Assembly (NCBI RefSeq): GCF_006352065.1
Contig: NZ_CP040915.1
Coordinates: 3,596,001 to 3,660,000 of the forward strand
From: Georgenia yuyongxinii
GTDB lineage: Bacteria > Actinomycetota > Actinomycetes > Actinomycetales > Actinomycetaceae
DNA: 64,000 nt
Direction: 5' to 3'
The translations under genes were made by a program, and so were the position numbers. The number at the start of each line of letters is the position of its first letter. The stretch's first letter is position 1. This document shows, in pieces, positions 28,454-39,207 of the stretch. The notes beneath the pieces were generated by a model. That model had not been told where the DNA came from, made no database searches, and was given only the letters and a program-made list of their open reading frames with translations.

Positions 28454-30109
28454 TCATCCCAGGGGGCCGACCCCAGGTCGGGCGGCGGCGGGACCGCCGG
28501 GCCCGCCGGCCGTGCTCAGCTCGTCCGGTGCGTGCACCGCGTCCACCTGGCGCAGCCACTCCTCGGGGCCGGCGAGGGACCGGGCCGTGCGGGCCCGCTC
28601 CGCCTGCTCCATGAGCAGGCCGGACGCCAGGTGCGCGTCGAGGTGCCGGGCGACGGGCGTGACCGGCCCGGACACGGAGTGGGCGTGCAGGTCCGCCAGG
28701 CCGAAGTGCCGCTCCAGGGGGCCCTGGGTCAGCGCGAGGGACTGGGTGCGCTCGTGCGGGACCACGTCGAGCTGGCGGGCGAACCGCCCGCTCCGGACGA
28801 ACAGGGCCGTCCGGGTGATCCGCAGACCGTTGCGCCGCCACACCAGCGGGTCGAGGCGGCGGGCCCGTGCCGGAGTGGTCAGGAAGCCGGCCTGCTCACC
28901 GGTGCCCTCCAGGGCGGCGTCGAGCAGCGCCTGGGGGTCGTCGACCCCGAGGTCCGGCAGCACCAGCCACAGCGCCGAGAGCGCCTCACCACGGTCGCCG
29001 ACGGGCAGGAGGACGGTCTCCACGGCTTGCCCGACACCGGGGGTGTGCTCGCCGTACCCGGCCACGTTCACCTCGACCCGCCACCAGCCGCGACGGCGCC
29101 ACAGCACACCCTGCTTCAGCACCACGGCCTGGACCCGGCCGGGCGGCAGGGTCTGCGTGCGGGTCTCGAGCAGCCCGTGCCGCAGCCGGATACCGTCGGG
29201 TGAGACGGCGGCGCGGAACCCGAACTCGCCGGTGAACCGGCTCCACAAGTACCCGCCCCAACCGAGGACGGCGGGCAGCGCCCCGGCGACCGGGCCGAAG
29301 TTCTTGGTCACGATGGCCGCGGTCGCGAGCCCGGCCATCACCAGGACGAAGCAGATCATCGAGCCGGAGCGCAGCAGCGAGCCGACCAGCGTGCCGGGGG
29401 CCACCTGCAGGATCTCCTGCTCGGGCGCGGCGGGAACCACCGGACGGACCGCGGCGGGCACGGTCGGCGTTGCCTCGGTGCCACCGAGTGTTCCCGGCGC
29501 GTCACCGACGGGGCCGGCGAGACCCGGTCCGGCCGGCGCGGTGCCGGGCGCCGGCGTGACGCCGTCGGCGGCCTGCCCGAAAGCCGGGACGACGGCGGGG
29601 GCGACGTCGATCCCGGCCGCGCGGGCCATGATCTCGTTGCGCAGCTCCTGGGCCTCCGGCTCGCGGAGGAAGCCGATGACGACGTTGGAGTCGCCGCCGC
29701 CGGCGGTCTCCACCCGTACCTGGGCCAGCCCGAAGAGGCGGCCGAGGAGCGGCTGGACGACGTCGACGGCCTGGACGCGGTTCAGCCGCGCGTGCCGCTC
29801 CTGCCGGAAGAGGATGCCGGTGTGCAGGTCGATGGACTCGCTCGTGACGCTGAACCGCATCCGCCGCCAGGCGAGCATGGAGTACACCGTCGCGACCGCC
29901 GCGACGACCACGAGGACCCCGACGATGACGAGGAACGCGCGTGTGCGGTAGGCCGTGACCGTGTCCCACACCTCCGAGGGCATGTTGCCGATCTGGTCGG
30001 TGGCCTGCCAGGCGAGGAAGGCCAGGACGGCCACGACGGCCTTCCAGGCGTTGAGCACCGGTGTGATCTTGTGGACGCGGCGCCAGAGCGGCCCGGCGGA
30101 CGTGGTCAC
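28454..30109 (-). CDS. Membrane protein with bacterial PH domains (YdbT-like)
   Basis: 551 aa. Two N-terminal helices (about residues 24-43 and 58-80) lead into a first bPH_2 domain (MRFSVTSESIDLHTGILFRQERHARLNRVQAVDVVQPLLGR). A Pro/Ala-rich linker, a helix pair near 260-300 and further bPH_2-like domains (FRAAVSPDGIRLRHGLLETRTQTLPPGRVQAV) follow. The start GTG 30109 overlaps the partner gene stop (GTGA). YdbS/YdbT pairs are widespread membrane proteins of unsettled function, possibly linked to envelope stress or membrane-protein scaffolding. Confidence 0.9.
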   Translation of the reverse strand: MTTSAGPLWRRVHKITPVLNAWKAVVAVLAFLAWQATDQIGNMPSEVWDTVTAYRTRAFLVIVGVLVVVAAVATVYSMLAWRRMRFSVTSESIDLHTGILFRQERHARLNRVQAVDVVQPLLGRLFGLAQVRVETAGGGDSNVVIGFLREPEAQELRNEIMARAAGIDVAPAVVPAFGQAADGVTPAPGTAPAGPGLAGPVGDAPGTLGGTEATPTVPAAVRPVVPAAPEQEILQVAPGTLVGSLLRSGSMICFVLVMAGLATAAIVTKNFGPVAGALPAVLGWGGYLWSRFTGEFGFRAAVSPDGIRLRHGLLETRTQTLPPGRVQAVVLKQGVLWRRRGWWRVEVNVAGYGEHTPGVGQAVETVLLPVGDRGEALSALWLVLPDLGVDDPQALLDAALEGTGEQAGFLTTPARARRLDPLVWRRNGLRITRTALFVRSGRFARQLDVVPHERTQSLALTQGPLERHFGLADLHAHSVSGPVTPVARHLDAHLASGLLMEQAERARTARSLAGPEEWLRQVDAVHAPDELSTAGGPGGPAAARPGVGPLG

Positions 30110-30633
30110 AGCCCCGCCAGCCGGGCCTCGCCGCGGGCGGTCAGCCGGTCACGCAGGCGAGCCGCTTCCGCCGGGGGCAGGCCCTCGATCTTGGCGTCGG
30201 TCTGGGCGGAGGCGGTGTGCAGCTGCACCTCCGCGACGCCGCAGGCCCGGTCCAGCGGGCCGGCCTTGACGTCCACGAACTGCATGCGCCCGTACGGCAC
30301 GACGGTCAGCGACCGGTACAGGATGCCCTTGCGGATGAGCAGGTCGTCGGCGGACTCGGCGTACCCCATGGCACGGACCTGCCGCGGGATGAGCCAGAAC
30401 AGCCACGCCGCCAGCGCGAGGACCACGATTGGCGCCGCCCACACCCATCCGCCGAAGATCACCCCCAGCACGACGCCGGCCACCAGGGGCAGTGCCAGCC
30501 AGACGCCGGTGACGATGAGGCGCGCCTTGATCAGGCCGTTCGAGACGGGGTTGAACACCACGTCCCGGGGCTCGAAGGGGCTCGCTGTGCTGCCCGTCCC
30601 GGCGGCGGTCGTCCCGGCTGGGATGGTGGTCAT
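30106..30633 (-). CDS. Membrane protein with bacterial PH domain (YdbS-like)
   Basis: 175 aa. A low-complexity N-terminus precedes two membrane helices (about residues 40-63 and 65-85). A single bPH_2 domain follows: DDLLIRKGILYRSLTVVPYGRMQFVDVKAGPLDRACGVAEVQLHTAS. The ATG at 30633 has a GAGGAGAG ribosome-binding site. It is encoded immediately before, and overlaps, the larger three-domain partner, the usual YdbS-YdbT arrangement. Function is not established. Confidence 0.92.
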   Translation of the reverse strand: MTTIPAGTTAAGTGSTASPFEPRDVVFNPVSNGLIKARLIVTGVWLALPLVAGVVLGVIFGGWVWAAPIVVLALAAWLFWLIPRQVRAMGYAESADDLLIRKGILYRSLTVVPYGRMQFVDVKAGPLDRACGVAEVQLHTASAQTDAKIEGLPPAEAARLRDRLTARGEARLAGL

Positions 30634-30777
30634 CGGTTCGCTCTCCTCGACGTCGTCGGCTCCCGCGCGGGGGCGGGGGTCAGTACGATCCTGACAGACC
30701 GCGCCTCGCCCCCCATCCTCCCGCAGTCGGAAGGCCCCGTCATGGCCTCCTCCGTCCGGCGGAGGCCGTCCGGAACG

Positions 30778-31266
30778 CTACGCCGGGGTGGGCGCGCCGC
30801 TCGGCCGGGCGGTCTTGCGGTCGTCGTCCTCCGGCGGCACCCGGCACCACCACTCCACGAGCAGGGCGACGCCGACCAGCACCAGGCACGCCACCAGCGC
30901 GAACCCGGCCGCCCACGCCTGCTCCCGGGGCAGCGGCGCGGCGAGGTTGTCCAGCGTGAGGAGGAGCTGGGCGCCGAAGTAGCCCACCAGGGCGGCGCCG
31001 ACCAGCGCGCTGGCCTTGGCCAGCATCACCACGCGGGCCGCCCCGATCGGTGTCATCGACGTGGGCTGCCGCTTGATCATGCGGCGCACGTTGCGGCCCA
31101 GCGCGAGCAGCACGGCGGCGAGCGTGGCGGGGCCCAGCCCGCTCAGGGCGGGCACCGGCACGGGCAGCAGGCCGCGCCCGTCGAGCCCGGAGAGCACGAG
31201 GTAGGTGATCAGGCCCGCGCCGGCGGCCAGGGCGAGGAGGAGCTGCCAGGAGGTGCGGCCCATCAT
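30778..31266 (-). CDS. DUF3180 membrane protein
   Basis: Integral membrane protein of 162 aa with four predicted helices (roughly residues 7-24, 38-55, 80-103 and 118-140) and the actinobacterial DUF3180 pattern. A positively charged loop (GRNVRRMIKRQPTSMTPIGAARVVMLAKASALVGA) sits between helices 2 and 3. The start ATG 31266 overlaps the folK stop (ATGA), so it is translated with the folate operon. It is routinely found directly after folK in actinobacteria; its role is unknown. Confidence 0.9.
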   Translation of the reverse strand: MMGRTSWQLLLALAAGAGLITYLVLSGLDGRGLLPVPVPALSGLGPATLAAVLLALGRNVRRMIKRQPTSMTPIGAARVVMLAKASALVGAALVGYFGAQLLLTLDNLAAPLPREQAWAAGFALVACLVLVGVALLVEWWCRVPPEDDDRKTARPSGAPTPA

Positions 31267-31871
31267 GGGCGGCCCCCGGCGGGGCGGGCCGGGGCGGTGC
31301 CCTGGACCTCGCCGGTGAGCCAGTCGGTGCCGAGCCAGTGGAGGGAGTCCCAGTCGGCGGCCCGGGCGGCGAGCTCGGCGACGGGCCCGCCGTCCGGGCC
31401 GGGGAGCACCGCGCCGGGGTCGGTCCGGGCCCACGGCGCGAGCACGAACGCGCGCAGGTGGGCGCGCGGATGCGGCAGGGTCAGCTCCGGGTCGTCCACC
31501 ACGAGGTCGCCGACCGTGATGACGTCGACGTCCAGGGTGCGCGCGCCCCACCGCTCGGCGCGGCGGCGGTGGTACGCGGTCTCGAGCCGCCGGCCGAGCT
31601 CGAGCAGCGCCAGCGGCGCCAGCGTCGTGGTGCCGAGCACGACGGCGTTGAGGTAGTCGGGCTGCGGAGCCTGCCCGGGCGCCAGCACGGGCGCCGTCCG
31701 GGCCAGCGGGGAGACCCGCAGGGAGCCCACGCCCGGTGCGGTCCGCAGGTCGGCGACGGCGCGGCGGAGCGTGGTCAGCGGCTCGCCGAGGTTGGCGCCG
31801 AGGGCGAGCACGAACGGCACGTGGGTCCCGGGCGGTCGGGTGAGCAGGTCGCGGTGGCCGGGCTCGGTCAC
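31263..31871 (-). CDS. folK: 6-hydroxymethyl-7,8-dihydropterin pyrophosphokinase
   Basis: Folate-pathway kinase of 202 aa that transfers pyrophosphate from ATP to hydroxymethyldihydropterin. HPPK motifs are visible: ALGANLGEP, the catalytic segment RWGARTLDVDVITVGDL with its two metal-binding Asp residues, and LPHPRAHLRAFVLAPW. The start GTG 31871 overlaps the folB stop (GTGA). The tail beyond the core is unremarkable. It is the last biosynthetic gene of folE-folP-folB-folK. Confidence 0.96.
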   Translation of the reverse strand: MTEPGHRDLLTRPPGTHVPFVLALGANLGEPLTTLRRAVADLRTAPGVGSLRVSPLARTAPVLAPGQAPQPDYLNAVVLGTTTLAPLALLELGRRLETAYHRRRAERWGARTLDVDVITVGDLVVDDPELTLPHPRAHLRAFVLAPWARTDPGAVLPGPDGGPVAELAARAADWDSLHWLGTDWLTGEVQGTAPARPAGGRP

Positions 31872-32293
31872 GGGCGCTCCCCCGTCAGGTCGGCGGGCGC
31901 CGTCCGGCTTCGTCGGATGTGCAGCTCGACGTCGTCGAACTCCACGCTCAGCGGGGCGTGCGGCTTGTGCACGGTCACGTCCACCACCTGCACGGCCGGG
32001 TAGCCCAGCACGGCCGCGGCGATCCGCTCGGCGAGGGTCTCCACCAGGTCCACGGGGTCGCCGGCGAGGACCGCGACGACGTCGTCGGCCACCTCCGCAT
32101 AGCTCACCGTGGCGGCCAGGTCGTCGGCGCGGGCGGCGGCGCGGGTGTCGAGGTGCATGACGACGTCGGCACCGAAGACCTGCCCCTGCGCCCGCTCGTG
32201 GGCGAGGACGCCGTGGTGGCCCGTGGCCCGCAGCCCGCGCAGCCGGATCTGGTCGAGCAGGCCGCCGTCCGGCCCCGTCACCGGCACGCTCAT
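31868..32293 (-). CDS. folB: Dihydroneopterin aldolase
   Basis: 141-aa enzyme that cleaves dihydroneopterin to hydroxymethyldihydropterin. Conserved segments are RLRGLRATGHHGVLAHERAQGQVFGADVVM at the N-terminus, TVSYAEVADDVV, DLVETLAERIA with the active-site Glu, and VDVTVHKPHAPLSVEFDDVELHI with the catalytic lysine. The start ATG 32293 overlaps the folP stop (ATGA) and its stop overlaps folK (GTGA). Length is slightly above the family norm because of both termini. Confidence 0.96.
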   Translation of the reverse strand: MSVPVTGPDGGLLDQIRLRGLRATGHHGVLAHERAQGQVFGADVVMHLDTRAAARADDLAATVSYAEVADDVVAVLAGDPVDLVETLAERIAAAVLGYPAVQVVDVTVHKPHAPLSVEFDDVELHIRRSRTAPADLTGERP

Positions 32294-33153
32294 CGGTGGG
32301 ACCGCCACGCCGCGGCCACCCGGACGGCGTCGATGGTGCCGGCCACCTCGTGGACCCGCACCGCCCAGGCGCCCGCCTCCGCGCTCAGGGCGCTGACGGC
32401 GGCGGTGGCCTGGTCGCGGGCCAGCGGCTCGTCCGCGACCGTGGGCGCGACGACGCCGGCGAGGAACCGCTTGCGGGAGGCCCCGACCACCAGCGGGTAG
32501 CCGAGGGCGGCGAGGTCGTCGAGGTGGGAGAGCAGGCGCCAGTTGTGCTCGGCGTCCTTCGCGAAGCCGAGGCCGGGGTCGAGCACGATCTGCTCGCGGC
32601 GCACGCCCGCCTCGAGGAACGTGGAGACCCGGTCGGTGAGCTCGGTGCCCACCTCGGTGACGACGTCGTCGTACACGGCGAGGGAGGTCATCGTCTCCGG
32701 GCTGCCGCGCCAGTGACCGAGCACGTAGACCGCGCCGGTGCGGGCCATCGTCGGTGCCATCGCCGGATCCGCCAGGCCGCCGGAGACGTCGTTGACGATG
32801 GCGGCGCCCGCGTCCACGACCGCCTCGGCCGTGGCGGAGTTGGTCGTGTCGACGCTCACCACCGCACCCTCCCGGGCGAGGGCCTCGACCACGGGCAGCA
32901 CCCGGGCGAGCTCCTCGGCGGCGCTGACCGGTGCGGCGCCGGGCCGGGTGGACTCCCCGCCGACGTCGACGATGTCCGCGCCCTGGGTGAGCAGGTGGCG
33001 GCCGTGGGCGATGGCGACGTCGGTCTCGTACCACTGCCCGCCGTCGGAGAAGGAGTCCGGGGTGACGTTGACGATGCCCATGACCAGCGTGCGGTCGACC
33101 TGCAGGGCCTGCGGCAGCGGGCTGGGCATGGCGGGCCTTCCGGGTGAGCTCAC
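32290..33153 (-). CDS. folP: Dihydropteroate synthase
   Basis: Condenses hydroxymethyldihydropterin pyrophosphate with p-aminobenzoate; target of sulfonamides. It is 287 aa from GTG 33153 or 279 aa from ATG 33129. TIM-barrel motifs VMGIVNVTPDSFSDGG, GADIVDVGGESTRPGA and LDPGLGFAKDAEHNW are intact. The GTG has TAACCT exactly 6 nt upstream (leaderless type), while the ATG has a good GGAAGG Shine-Dalgarno sequence 6 nt upstream, so either or both starts may be used. It follows folE by 36 nt. Confidence 0.95.
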   Translation of the reverse strand: MSSPGRPAMPSPLPQALQVDRTLVMGIVNVTPDSFSDGGQWYETDVAIAHGRHLLTQGADIVDVGGESTRPGAAPVSAAEELARVLPVVEALAREGAVVSVDTTNSATAEAVVDAGAAIVNDVSGGLADPAMAPTMARTGAVYVLGHWRGSPETMTSLAVYDDVVTEVGTELTDRVSTFLEAGVRREQIVLDPGLGFAKDAEHNWRLLSHLDDLAALGYPLVVGASRKRFLAGVVAPTVADEPLARDQATAAVSALSAEAGAWAVRVHEVAGTIDAVRVAAAWRSHR

Positions 33154-33189
33154 CGGCTCAGGTTAGCCGCCGAGCCCGGCCGTGCGTGG

Positions 33190-33858
33190 TCAGCCGCGGT
33201 GGCCGAGCAACAGGCTCATGGCCTCGGCACGGGTGGCGGTGTTGCGCATCCGGCCGCGGACGGCCGAGGTGAGGGTCCGCGCGCCCGGCTTGCGCACGCC
33301 CCGCATGGACATGCACAGGTGCTCGGCCTCCACCACCACCAGGACGCCCCGGGGCGCCAGCCGGCTCACGAGGGCGTCGGCCACCTGGGAGGTGAGCCGC
33401 TCCTGCACCTGGGGGCGCCGGGCGTATCCCTCGACCAGGCGCGCCAGCTTGCTCAGCCCGGTGACCCGGCCGTCCGCGGCGGGGATGTAGCCGACGTGCG
33501 CGACGCCGTGGAAGGGCAGGAGGTGGTGCTCGCACATGGAGTACAGGGGGATGTCGCGCACGATGACCATCTCCTCGTGCCCGATGTCGAACACGGCCTC
33601 GAGGTGGTCGGCCGGGTCCTCGGAGAGCCCGGCGAACATCTCCGCGTAGGCGCGGGCGACGCGGTCCGGGGTGCCCACGAGCCCGTCCCGGTCGGGGTCC
33701 TCCCCGACGGCGACGAGCAGGTCACGCACGGCGCGGCGGACGCCGTCGAGGTCGAAGGGCCCGCCCGCCTGGCCGCCGTCGGCCAGGGGCGCGGAGTCGC
33801 TCGCCGCGGCGTCACCGGGTGTGGCTGCCGAGCCGGCGATGGCGCCCGTGGTGGCCAC
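33190..33858 (-). CDS. folE: GTP cyclohydrolase I
   Basis: First folate-pathway enzyme, converting GTP to dihydroneopterin triphosphate; 222 aa. The zinc site uses Cys109 and His112 in [10 protein letters not shown] plus the Cys in [16 protein letters not shown]. The N-terminal 30 residues are a low-complexity extension. The start GTG 33858 abuts the ftsH stop with no gap (TGA then GTG), implying co-transcription with ftsH. An internal start after the Ala-rich tail is possible but has no better ribosome-binding site. Confidence 0.96.
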   Translation of the reverse strand: MATTGAIAGSAATPGDAAASDSAPLADGGQAGGPFDLDGVRRAVRDLLVAVGEDPDRDGLVGTPDRVARAYAEMFAGLSEDPADHLEAVFDIGHEEMVIVRDIPLYSMCEHHLLPFHGVAHVGYIPAADGRVTGLSKLARLVEGYARRPQVQERLTSQVADALVSRLAPRGVLVVVEAEHLCMSMRGVRKPGARTLTSAVRGRMRNTATRAEAMSLLLGHRG

Positions 33859-35910
<2,052 letters not shown>

Positions 35911-36123
35911 CGACTCAAGGGCTGCTCGCCCGGTCCCTCCTGATCGCACGGTTTCCCCGAAGGTATCTGACAAACCTCGCCGACGGTTCGGCGCGTGCGC
36001 CGTGTTCGCGCAGGGCTTGCACTGTCAACAACGGCCGCGCCACGCCCGGTGTTCCGGTCACGCTGTTCGCGCCGGGCGCCGGTGGACGCGCGGGCGGCCG
36101 GTCGGTCGCTGTTGACGGCTGGC

Positions 36124-36678
36124 TCAGCCGCCGTAGACGTGCGGCGCGAGGGTGCCCACGAAGGGCAGGTTGCGGTACCGCTCGGCGTAGTCGAGGCCGT
36201 AGCCGACGACGAACTCGGTGGGGATGTCGAAGCCGACGTAGCGCACGTCGACCGGCACCTTCGCCGCCTCGGGCTTGCGCAGCAGCGCGGCGATCTCCAC
36301 CGACGCCGGCCCACGGGAGCGCAGGTTCGACAGCAGCCAGGACAGCGTCAGCCCGGAGTCGATGATGTCCTCGACGATGAGCACGTCGCGCCCGTGCAGG
36401 TCGGTGTCGAGGTCCTTGAGGATGCGGACCACGCCGGAGGACTTGGTGCCGGAGCCGTAGGAGGAGACCGCCATCCAGTCCATCTGGACGGGGAGGTGGA
36501 GGCGGCGGGAGAGGTCGGCCATGACCATGACGGCCCCACGCAGCACCCCGACGAGCAGCAGGTCCTTGCCGGCGTAGTCGGCGTCGACCTGCGCGGCCAT
36601 CTCGGTGAGCCGGTCCTCGATCTGCTCCTGTGTTAGGAGGACCTTCTCGAGGTCCTTGCCCATGTCGTGCGCGTCCAC
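36124..36678 (-). CDS. hpt: Hypoxanthine phosphoribosyltransferase
   Basis: Purine salvage enzyme of 184 aa that joins hypoxanthine or guanine to PRPP. The PRPP-binding loop is [38 protein letters not shown] is the flexible catalytic loop; [18 protein letters not shown] is the C-terminal signature. The start GTG 36678 has an excellent GAAGGAG with 5-nt spacing, better than the ATG five codons in. It lies downstream of tilS, as in most actinobacteria. The 213-bp gap to ftsH holds no gene that I can support. Confidence 0.96.
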   Translation of the reverse strand: MDAHDMGKDLEKVLLTQEQIEDRLTEMAAQVDADYAGKDLLLVGVLRGAVMVMADLSRRLHLPVQMDWMAVSSYGSGTKSSGVVRILKDLDTDLHGRDVLIVEDIIDSGLTLSWLLSNLRSRGPASVEIAALLRKPEAAKVPVDVRYVGFDIPTEFVVGYGLDYAERYRNLPFVGTLAPHVYGG

Positions 36679-36739
36679 CTGCGCTCCTTCGTGTGCGTGC
36701 GTGTGCTCGGCCCGGGGACCGGCACCGCGAAGCCACGGC

Positions 36740-37912
36740 TCAGCGGGGGTCCAGAGACAGCCTGCCACACCGGCGGTGCGCGACCACCCCGCCCGGAAGC
36801 TGCACCGGACCCTGCCCGTGGTAGCCGGCGACGACGGCGTCGAGCGCCTCGAGGTGCGCGGCGGTCAGCGCGCCCGGGGTGGCGCCGGCCTGCAGGGCCG
36901 CGCCGCGCAGGGCCCGGGTGCGCAGCGCGGGGTGCGCCGCGGCCAGGACGGCCACCTCGAGCACGACGGTCGCGCCGCTCGCTCCGCCGGGCGCAGCCGG
37001 TCCCGCCTCGGCGGGCTCCTCACCGAGGCGCGCCTCTGGGCCGCGCTCCGCCTCCGGGTCTCGCGCTGCCTCAGGGTCACGCGCTGCCTCAGGGTCACGC
37101 TCGGCATCAGGTTCGCGCTCCGCGGCCGCCCGCGCCGCCGCGAGAAGATCGGCGGCGAGCGTGTCGAGCAGCTCACCGTCCCGCCGCAGCTGGGCGGCCG
37201 TGCGCCCCAGCGCGGGCACGACACCGGGGCCCAGGGCATCGGTCAACGCCGGGAGCACCCGGTCCCGGACGGCCGCGCGGCGCAGGGCGGTACCGTCCGC
37301 GGCACGCCAGGGCCCCTCAGCCCTGTTGCTCGGATCGGTCACGAACTCCAGCCCCAGCACTCGGCACACCTGCTCCGTCTGGGCCCGGCGCAGCCCGAGC
37401 AGCGGGCGCCGCCACAACCCGTTCACCGGCGCCATGCCGGCGAGGGAGCGCGCACCTGAGCCGCGCGCCAGGCCGAGGAGGACCGTCTCGGCCTGGTCGT
37501 CCAGGGTGTGCCCGAGAACTACCGCTGCAGCGCCCGCGTCGCGGGCCGCCGCAGCCAGGGCGTCGTAGCGGGCGGTGCGGGCGGCGGCCTCCGGGCCGCC
37601 GGCGCCGCGGCCGCTCCGTCCGCCCGGGACGTCGACGCCGCGCACGTCTACGGGGTCGAGGCCGAGGTCGGCGCACTGCTCGGCCGCCTGCGCGGCGTCT
37701 GCCGCAGAGCTCTCCTGCAGCCGGTGGTCCACGATGACCGCCCCGGCCAGCCAGCCTGCCCGCGCCGCGACGAACGCGGTGGCAGCCGCGAGCGCGAGCG
37801 AGTCGGCCCCGCCAGAGCACGCCACGAGCACCCGGGCGCCGGGCGGCAGGTCCGCGAGGGCGGCGCGCACCGCTGAGCGGGCCGCGGCGACGGCGGGGTG
37901 GGGGGCAGACAT
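36740..37912 (-). CDS. tilS: tRNA(Ile)-lysidine synthase
   Basis: Modifies C34 of the AUA-decoding tRNA-Ile with lysine; 390 aa. The PP-loop SGGADS (residues 33-38) and [21 protein letters not shown] are canonical, and the N-terminal ATPase domain is complete. Residues 265-294 consist of five hexapeptides of the form (E/A)R(D/E)P(E/D)A encoded by an 18-bp repeat, an insertion in the C-terminal region not typical of the family. The ATG at 37912 lies 10 nt after the metalloprotease gene stop, suggesting one transcript with that gene and hpt. Confidence 0.94.
   Translation of the reverse strand: MSAPHPAVAAARSAVRAALADLPPGARVLVACSGGADSLALAAATAFVAARAGWLAGAVIVDHRLQESSAADAAQAAEQCADLGLDPVDVRGVDVPGGRSGRGAGGPEAAARTARYDALAAAARDAGAAAVVLGHTLDDQAETVLLGLARGSGARSLAGMAPVNGLWRRPLLGLRRAQTEQVCRVLGLEFVTDPSNRAEGPWRAADGTALRRAAVRDRVLPALTDALGPGVVPALGRTAAQLRRDGELLDTLAADLLAAARAAAEREPDAERDPEAARDPEAARDPEAERGPEARLGEEPAEAGPAAPGGASGATVVLEVAVLAAAHPALRTRALRGAALQAGATPGALTAAHLEALDAVVAGYHGQGPVQLPGGVVAHRRCGRLSLDPR
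37031..37120 (-). repeat. 18-bp in-frame tandem repeat inside tilS, five units
   Basis: Encodes [30 protein letters not shown] (TilS residues 265-294). The two central units are identical at protein level and nearly so in DNA. The highly charged segment is likely to be a disordered surface loop, and copy number may vary between strains. Confidence 0.9.
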
Positions 37913-37922
37913 CAGGCGCGCG

Positions 37923-39068
37923 TCAGCCGTGGACGCGACGCACCCAGGCCTCGGGGTCGGCGACCTCGGCGGCGGAGGGCAGATGGTCCGGGGCGTCCCA
38001 CACGGCGTTGAGTCCGCGGTGCCCCACCCGGTTGACGACCCCGTGCACGAACGCCGCCCCGTTGCGGTACTGGGCGACCTTCGCGTCCATGCCGAGAAGC
38101 CGGCGCAGCGCGACGTCGGGCAGCGAGGTCCCGTCGCGGCGCTTCTCGAAAGAGGCGCGGATACGGCGCACAGAGGGCAGGCGGGCCGGGCCGACGGCGT
38201 CCATCACCACGTCCGCGTGACCCTCGAGCAGGCTCATCACGGCGACCACCTCGGCCATCGCCGACCGCTCGTCCGCGGTCAGGAACGCCTCGACGAGCGG
38301 GCCGCCGACGTCGTAGGAGGGCGCGTCAGCCGTGCCGGACAGCACCGAGCGCAGAGTATCGACGACCGCCCCCACCGCCCTGGTGAGCCGGTCCGCGCCG
38401 TCCTCGGTGTCCGAGATCCCCTCGACAAGCGCACGCATCCGCGTGGCGAGGTGGTCCGCCAGCCAGGGCGCCGCCGCGAACTGGACCGCGTGCGTCTGCT
38501 CGTGGAGGCAGACCCACATGCGGAAGTCCATCGCGTCGAGGTCCAGCTCCCGCTCGACCTTGAGGACGTTGGGGGCGACCAGCAGCAGCCGGCCGACGCT
38601 CCCGTTCCACTCGGAGTCGGCGCCGGTCCGCTCGGAGTCGGCACTGGTCCAGTCGGGGTCGGCGCTGTCACCGGCACCAACGCCCGCACCGAGCGGCGTG
38701 AAGGGGTCGAACTGACCCAGCACCTTCCCCGCGAGCAGCGCCAGCATCACGCCCATCTCCTCGCCGGCCAGGCGGGCTGAGCCGGGCAGCTTCGAGGTGG
38801 GCAGCAGCCCGTCCGTGAGGTGGGCGAACATCTCCACGTTGGCCTCGGCCCACCGGGGCCGGTCCACCACGTAGATGGGGATGCCGGCGACCCGGGCCGC
38901 GGCGTCGTGCAGTCCGGTGATCTGGGCGACGTGCCCCGGTGCCTCCGCCGCGGCGCTGTGAAGCACTTGGATGAGGGCGCGCAGCTCGGCGCGCGAGCCG
39001 CGCGGTCCGGGCCTGGCGAGACCTCCGGCGCGGCGCACGGCCACCTGCCAGTCGACGGCGCTGCTCAT
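37923..39068 (-). CDS. Zinc-dependent metalloprotease, DUF2342/F420-associated family
   Basis: 381 aa. The zinc-binding helix is [10 protein letters not shown] with His189, Glu190 and His193. Further conserved segments are [32 protein letters not shown] and [17 protein letters not shown], the latter probably giving the third ligand. Residues 127-156 are a repetitive insertion rich in Ser/Asp/Glu/Thr. The family is actinobacterial, always near tilS/dacB, and has no settled substrate. The start is ATG 39068, with TACGTT exactly 6 nt upstream, pointing to a leaderless mRNA. Confidence 0.9.
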   Translation of the reverse strand: MSSAVDWQVAVRRAGGLARPGPRGSRAELRALIQVLHSAAAEAPGHVAQITGLHDAAARVAGIPIYVVDRPRWAEANVEMFAHLTDGLLPTSKLPGSARLAGEEMGVMLALLAGKVLGQFDPFTPLGAGVGAGDSADPDWTSADSERTGADSEWNGSVGRLLLVAPNVLKVERELDLDAMDFRMWVCLHEQTHAVQFAAAPWLADHLATRMRALVEGISDTEDGADRLTRAVGAVVDTLRSVLSGTADAPSYDVGGPLVEAFLTADERSAMAEVVAVMSLLEGHADVVMDAVGPARLPSVRRIRASFEKRRDGTSLPDVALRRLLGMDAKVAQYRNGAAFVHGVVNRVGHRGLNAVWDAPDHLPSAAEVADPEAWVRRVHG

Positions 39069-39145
39069 GCGCCTAACGTATCCGCTCGGTCCCGGCCGCA
39101 CGCTCCCTCAGCGGGAGCCGCGCGGCGAGTCGGGGCCGGCGCGCC

Positions 39146-39202
39146 CGCTCAGCAGGTGCGCACCCGCTCTGCAGGTGCACACCCGCTCTGCAGGTGCACA
39201 CG
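39146..39202. repeat. 19-bp tandem repeat, three copies, between dacB and the metalloprotease gene
   Basis: Units 39146-39164, 39165-39183 and 39184-39202 share CGCTC(A/T)GCAGGTGC(G/A)CAC(C/G). The second and third differ only at the last base. The array ends 5 nt before the dacB stop codon and fills much of the gap that contains the downstream gene's promoter. Confidence 0.9.
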
Positions 39203-39207
39203 CCTGC

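Noticed and set aside
39146-39202. Three 19-bp repeats as a possible CRISPR array
   Set aside because: The units are contiguous with no spacers and there are no cas genes.
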